From Phaeocystidibacter sp965659725 (GTDB taxonomy: Bacteria; Bacteroidota; Bacteroidia; Flavobacteriales; Schleiferiaceae): a stretch of DNA of 9,394 nucleotides. Location of the stretch: assembly GCA_965659725.1 (NCBI GenBank), contig CBFHXG010000061.1, positions 1 to 9,394 of the forward strand. The letters run 5' to 3'. Under the pieces are notes generated by a model. That model had not been told where the DNA came from and made no database searches. It saw only the letters and a program-made list of their open reading frames with translations. Of this stretch, positions 6,078 to 9,394 are shown one piece after another. The translations under genes and the position numbers were made by a program. Position 1 is the stretch's first letter. Every line of letters begins with the position of its first letter.

Positions 6078-8927
6078 ATGCCTAGAGATAAATCAATCCG
6101 CTCCGTACTCATCATTGGTTCAGGTCCTATCGTTATTGGTCAGGCCTGTGAATTCGACTATTCAGGATCCCAAGCATCGCGTTCTTTACGTGAAGAGGGA
6201 ATCGAGGTTACATTGATCAACTCGAATCCTGCAACGATCATGACCGATGAGGTAGTAGCCGATCACGTTTACTTACTTCCTCTCGAAGTAGGATCACTTG
6301 AAAAGATCGTTAGCGAGCGCGATTTCGATGCTGTATTGCCAACCATGGGTGGACAAACTGCATTGAATCTCTGTATCGAAGCCGATAAACAGGGCCTTTG
6401 GGAAGAGAATAATATCAAGATCATTGGTGTTGACATCGATGCTATCAACATTACGGAAGACCGCGAAGAGTTCCGTCTCCTTATGGAAAAGATCGGGGTA
6501 GGCATGGCACCTGCGGAAACAGCTACTTCATTTTTAAAAGGTAAAGAGATCGCTCAAGATTTCGGATACCCACTCTGTGTTCGTGCCAGCTATACACTTG
6601 GTGGTTCAGGCGCAACTTTCGTTCATACCAAGGAAGAGTTCGAAGAAGCGCTTCAACGCGGATTGGAGATCTCGCCTATCCACGAGGTAATGATCGATAA
6701 GGCGCTCCTCGGATGGAAGGAATTCGAGCTTGAGCTACTTCGCGATAAGAACGATAACGTGATCATCATCTGTTCCATCGAGAACATGGATCCGATGGGA
6801 ATCCACACAGGTGACTCTATTACTGTGGCTCCGGCGATGACATTATCCGACTCCGCTTACCAGCGTATGCGCGACATGGCCATCTACATGATGCGCTCTA
6901 TCGGAACATTCGCCGGTGGATGTAACGTACAATTCGCGGTGAGTCCAGACGAAAAAGAAGATATCGTAGCCATCGAGATCAACCCACGCGTATCTCGTTC
7001 ATCAGCCCTCGCATCCAAAGCTACAGGTTACCCAATTGCCAAGGTTGCTGCAAAGCTGGCTATCGGCTACACACTAGATGAATTGGATAACCAGATCACC
7101 AAGACCACGACTGCTTACTTTGAGCCTACCCTCGACTATGTGATCGTAAAGATCCCGCGTTGGAACTTCGATAAATTCGAGGGAGCCAACCGTCGACTCG
7201 GCATCCAAATGAAGTCGGTAGGTGAAGTGATGGGTATTGGGCGTTCATTCCAAGAAGCCCTTCATAAAGCCGCGCAATCCCTTGAGGTTAAGCGCAATGG
7301 CCTTGGTGCGGATGGTAAGGGTCATACCGATCAAGACATCATCCTTCACAAGCTCGAATATGCGTCATGGGATCGTGTATTCGTATTGTATGATGCCATG
7401 CAAATGGGAATTCCTCTTCGCAGGATTCACGAGATCACTAAGATTGATATGTGGTTCCTCCGTCAGATCGAAGACCTCATGCTCACACAACGTGAGATCG
7501 AAAAATATACACTCGACAATATTCCACGTGATCTACTTCTAGACGCTAAGATGAAGGGCTTTGCCGACCGTCAGATCGGTCACATGATCCGCTCATTGGA
7601 AAGCGAAGTACACTCGAAGAGAACCGAAATGGGAATCAATCGAGTATGGAAGCTCGTAGATACTTGTGCAGCTGAATTCCCTGCTCAAACGCCATATTAC
7701 TACTCAACATTTGAACTCAGCATGGACGCCCCTGGAGTGGATCCATATGCCGAGAATGAAAGTGAGGCTAGCGATAGAGAGAAGGTCGTTGTACTAGGTT
7801 CAGGTCCTAACCGAATCGGTCAAGGTATTGAATTCGACTATTGCTGTGTGCACGGTGTATTGGCCGCCAAGGAATGTGGCTATGAAACCATCATGATCAA
7901 CTGTAATCCAGAAACGGTTTCGACTGATTTTGATACGGCCGATAAGCTCTATTTCGAGCCTGTATTCTGGGAGCATATATACGACATCATCCTTCATGAG
8001 AAGCCTAAGGGCGTGATCGTTCAATTAGGTGGACAAACGGCATTGAAGCTCGCTGAGAAACTCGAGCGATTCGGCATTCCGATCTTGGGTACTTCTTTCG
8101 ATGCCCTCGACCTTGCTGAAGACCGTGGTCGATTCTCCAACACGCTCATGGACCTCGACATCCCTTATCCGAAGTTCGATGTGATTACGCATGCGGATGA
8201 GGCTCGCGAGAAAGCAGATAAACTTGGGTACCCAATCTTGGTTCGTCCATCTTACGTTTTGGGCGGCGCGGGTATGAAGATCGTTATCAATCATGAGGAA
8301 CTAGAGCACCACGTTGTAGAATTGTTCAAGGACTTCCCAGGTAACCGCGTGTTGATCGACCACTACTTGGATGGAGCGATCGAAGCGGAAGCGGATGCTA
8401 TCTGCGACGGTGAAGATGTTTACATTATCGGAATCATGGAGCATGTTGAACCATGTGGTGTTCACTCAGGAGACTCCAACGCAACCTTGCCGCCATTCAA
8501 CCTTGGTGAGCTCATAATGCAGCAGATTAAGGATCACACTAAGAAGATCGCTACGGCACTCAACACGGTTGGATTGATCAATATTCAGTTTGCTGTAAAA
8601 GACGATACGGTTTACATCATCGAGGCGAATCCAAGAGCATCACGAACAGTTCCATTCATTTGTAAAGCTTACGGTGAGCCATATGTGAACTACGCTACCA
8701 AGGTGATGCTTGGTCATAACAAGGTAAAAGACTTCAACTTTAACCCTGAGTTGGAAGGATTTGCCATCAAGATGCCGGTGTTCTCCTTCGATAAGTTCCC
8801 AAATGTGAGTAAGAACCTAGGTCCGCAAATGCGATCTACAGGTGAGAAAATCCACTTTATCAAAGACCTCAAGGATCCGGTATTCAAAAAGATCTACAGC
8901 GAGCGCAACCTTTACTTGAGTAAGTAA
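6078..8927 (+). CDS. carB: Carbamoyl-phosphate synthase large subunit, short form without MGS-like domain
   Basis: CarB makes carbamoyl phosphate from bicarbonate, ammonia (delivered by the glutaminase subunit CarA, not in this window) and two ATP, for pyrimidine and arginine synthesis. The 949 residues hold two homologous synthetase halves. The first begins VLIIGSGPIVIGQACEFDYSG (10-30), the second VVVLGSGPNRIGQGIEFDY (570-588). Both ATP-grasp domains are complete: Arg129, Arg169 and the metal/ATP motif EINPRVSRSSA (300-310) in the first, IEANPRASRT (848-857) in the second. Arg129 and Arg169 fall at the numbers used for the E. coli enzyme, which supports the ATG at 6078 over an in-frame GTG at 6036 that directly abuts the terminator T-tract. 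The protein stops soon after the second MRSTGE motif (918-923), so the roughly 120-130-residue C-terminal domain that binds UMP and ornithine/IMP in E. coli is absent. I recall lengths near 950 in Flavobacteriia, so this is probably lineage-typical. The stop overlaps the next ATG. Confidence 0.97.
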   Translation: MPRDKSIRSVLIIGSGPIVIGQACEFDYSGSQASRSLREEGIEVTLINSNPATIMTDEVVADHVYLLPLEVGSLEKIVSERDFDAVLPTMGGQTALNLCIEADKQGLWEENNIKIIGVDIDAINITEDREEFRLLMEKIGVGMAPAETATSFLKGKEIAQDFGYPLCVRASYTLGGSGATFVHTKEEFEEALQRGLEISPIHEVMIDKALLGWKEFELELLRDKNDNVIIICSIENMDPMGIHTGDSITVAPAMTLSDSAYQRMRDMAIYMMRSIGTFAGGCNVQFAVSPDEKEDIVAIEINPRVSRSSALASKATGYPIAKVAAKLAIGYTLDELDNQITKTTTAYFEPTLDYVIVKIPRWNFDKFEGANRRLGIQMKSVGEVMGIGRSFQEALHKAAQSLEVKRNGLGADGKGHTDQDIILHKLEYASWDRVFVLYDAMQMGIPLRRIHEITKIDMWFLRQIEDLMLTQREIEKYTLDNIPRDLLLDAKMKGFADRQIGHMIRSLESEVHSKRTEMGINRVWKLVDTCAAEFPAQTPYYYSTFELSMDAPGVDPYAENESEASDREKVVVLGSGPNRIGQGIEFDYCCVHGVLAAKECGYETIMINCNPETVSTDFDTADKLYFEPVFWEHIYDIILHEKPKGVIVQLGGQTALKLAEKLERFGIPILGTSFDALDLAEDRGRFSNTLMDLDIPYPKFDVITHADEAREKADKLGYPILVRPSYVLGGAGMKIVINHEELEHHVVELFKDFPGNRVLIDHYLDGAIEAEADAICDGEDVYIIGIMEHVEPCGVHSGDSNATLPPFNLGELIMQQIKDHTKKIATALNTVGLINIQFAVKDDTVYIIEANPRASRTVPFICKAYGEPYVNYATKVMLGHNKVKDFNFNPELEGFAIKMPVFSFDKFPNVSKNLGPQMRSTGEKIHFIKDLKDPVFKKIYSERNLYLSK
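6117..7842 (+). repeat. Direct repeats marking the two halves of carB, 1680 bases apart
   Basis: Two 13-base words occur identically in both halves at the same 1680-base offset (560 codons): GGTTCAGGTCCTA at 6117-6129 and 7797-7809, and GAATTCGACTATT at 6150-6162 and 7830-7842. An 11-base word GGTGGACAAAC (6348-6358 and 8028-8038) shares the same offset. They reflect the ancient internal duplication of CarB combined with identical codon choice at conserved residues. Confidence 0.8.
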
Positions 8928-9196
8928 TGGGATTACTTCGGACGATCCTAGTACTGGTCATTGCTTGGTTTGTATTCAGGCTATTGGATTCTTGGTGGGC
9001 CTCCCGCAAACAAAGACAGCGCGGAGGGCAACACCACCAACGTTATGGTCAGTCGGGAAGTGGCAGCCGACGTTCATCTTCCAAAGACCAGGAGGTGATC
9101 ATTGATTATGATCCGCGAATGACGAGGAGTCATACACGTGACGATGCCGGAGAAGTTGTAGATTTCGAGGAAGTAGAAGACGATCCGAAATCTTAA
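8927..9196 (+). CDS. Small membrane-anchored DUF4834-like protein
   Basis: This 89-residue protein has one hydrophobic segment at its N-terminus (residues about 3-21, LLRTILVLVIAWFVFRLL), then a Trp-rich junction (DSWWASRK). A basic, Gln/His/Gly/Ser-rich low-complexity stretch follows (about 27-53), and the tail is acidic (GEVVDFEEVEDD at 75-86). The N-terminal anchor plus a tail of the form GExVDFEE is what I know from Bacteroidota DUF4834 proteins, whose function is unknown. The membrane anchor probably leaves most of the chain on one side of the inner membrane. The ATG overlaps the carB stop (TAATG), suggesting translational coupling, and the glycosyltransferase gene starts 9 bases after its stop. 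The family assignment rests on these general features and position, so it is moderate. Confidence 0.8.
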   Translation: MGLLRTILVLVIAWFVFRLLDSWWASRKQRQRGGQHHQRYGQSGSGSRRSSSKDQEVIIDYDPRMTRSHTRDDAGEVVDFEEVEDDPKS

Positions 9197-9205
9197 CTTC
9201 AACGC

Positions 9206-9394
9206 GTGTCAACGTCTAGTTCTCAAAGCGTCCTCATCATCATGTACTATTGGCCACCTGCCGGTGGACCAGGAGTTCAAAGATGGCTGAAGCTGTCCAA
9301 ATATTTGGCTGAGCTAGATCTGGACATTCATGTTCTGACCGTTGACCCTGAAAAGGCAACCTATCCATTGCGTGATGAAAGTCTTTTAAACGAC
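9206..9394 (+). CDS. Glycosyltransferase family 4 protein (partial, continues beyond right edge)
   Basis: The first 63 residues are present. After a short polar N-terminus comes VLIIMYYWPPAGGPGVQRWLKLSKYL, the first beta strand and glycine-rich loop of GT-B fold glycosyltransferases of family 4, followed by DIHVLTVDPEKATYPLRDESLL, the second strand region. Such enzymes move a sugar from a nucleotide-sugar donor to a cell-envelope glycan, lipid or other acceptor; the acceptor cannot be told from this part. I chose the GTG at 9206 because it keeps the first strand whole. The only in-frame ATG (9242) would delete that strand, and upstream the frame closes at the TAA of the preceding gene. The gene probably belongs to the same transcript as carB and the DUF4834-like gene. 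Confidence 0.85.
   Translation, partial: MSTSSSQSVLIIMYYWPPAGGPGVQRWLKLSKYLAELDLDIHVLTVDPEKATYPLRDESLLND

Noticed and set aside
7237..8294. Frames of 74-101 codons on both strands within carB
   Set aside because: All are shadows of the strongly conserved carB reading frame.
8900..9200. Possible frameshift hiding a CarB regulatory domain
   Set aside because: The sequence after the stop encodes a membrane-anchored DUF4834-like protein and no frame resembles an MGS domain, so the short CarB appears genuine.
1..9394. CRISPR array, insertion sequence, prophage or toxin-antitoxin/defence genes
   Set aside because: No regularly spaced repeats, transposase, integrase, terminal inverted repeats or recognisable defence domains are present.

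Overview
The window looks like a chromosomal segment of a Bacteroidota bacterium, most likely a marine-type member of the Flavobacteriales. The evidence is a type IX secretion (T9SS) sorting tail on one exported protein, signal peptides that leave glutamine at the mature N-terminus, a Bacteroidota-type promoter (TTTG, 18-base spacer, TAnnTTTG) in front of rpmH, little sign of Shine-Dalgarno sequences, a short CarB of about 949 residues, and a DUF4834-like gene next to a family 4 glycosyltransferase. Placement below the phylum is inference. I see no mobile element, CRISPR array, tRNA or rRNA.

Left part, minus strand (1-2272): an ABC half-transporter of the MsbA/BmrA type overlaps the start of a lipoprotein gene that runs off the left edge and encodes a glutaminyl-peptide cyclotransferase. 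Its expected substrates are exported proteins with N-terminal Gln. Two other exported proteins predicted here (2505-2738 and 4480-5460) have exactly that kind of signal-peptide junction.

Middle (2273-5460): a 232-base divergent spacer is followed by a plus-strand gene fragment, a signal peptide plus half of a CUB-like domain. Next comes a tight minus-strand pair, a short-chain dehydrogenase/reductase followed by a 2-oxoglutarate/Fe(II) oxygenase. Upstream of the pair is a minus-strand secreted DUF4397 protein with a T9SS tail. The intrinsic terminator of the DUF4397 gene runs straight into a promoter-like sequence that ends four bases before the ATG of the dehydrogenase, which suggests a leaderless mRNA.

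Right part, plus strand (5461-9394): a 362-base non-coding region ends in a clear promoter for rpmH (ribosomal protein L34), followed by a strong hairpin/T-tract. Only 42 bases later carB begins (carbamoyl-phosphate synthase large subunit). CarB has both synthetase halves but no C-terminal MGS-like regulatory domain. A small membrane-anchored DUF4834-like gene overlaps the carB stop codon, and a glycosyltransferase starts 9 bases after that gene and runs off the right edge.

Most of the window is ordinary genome content. The points most worth a second look are the terminator/promoter overlap with the probable leaderless dehydrogenase, the hairpin between rpmH and carB, the CarB without a regulatory domain, the truncated CUB gene, and the cyclotransferase beside its likely substrates. 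I did not find convincing evidence of a wholly new multi-gene system.
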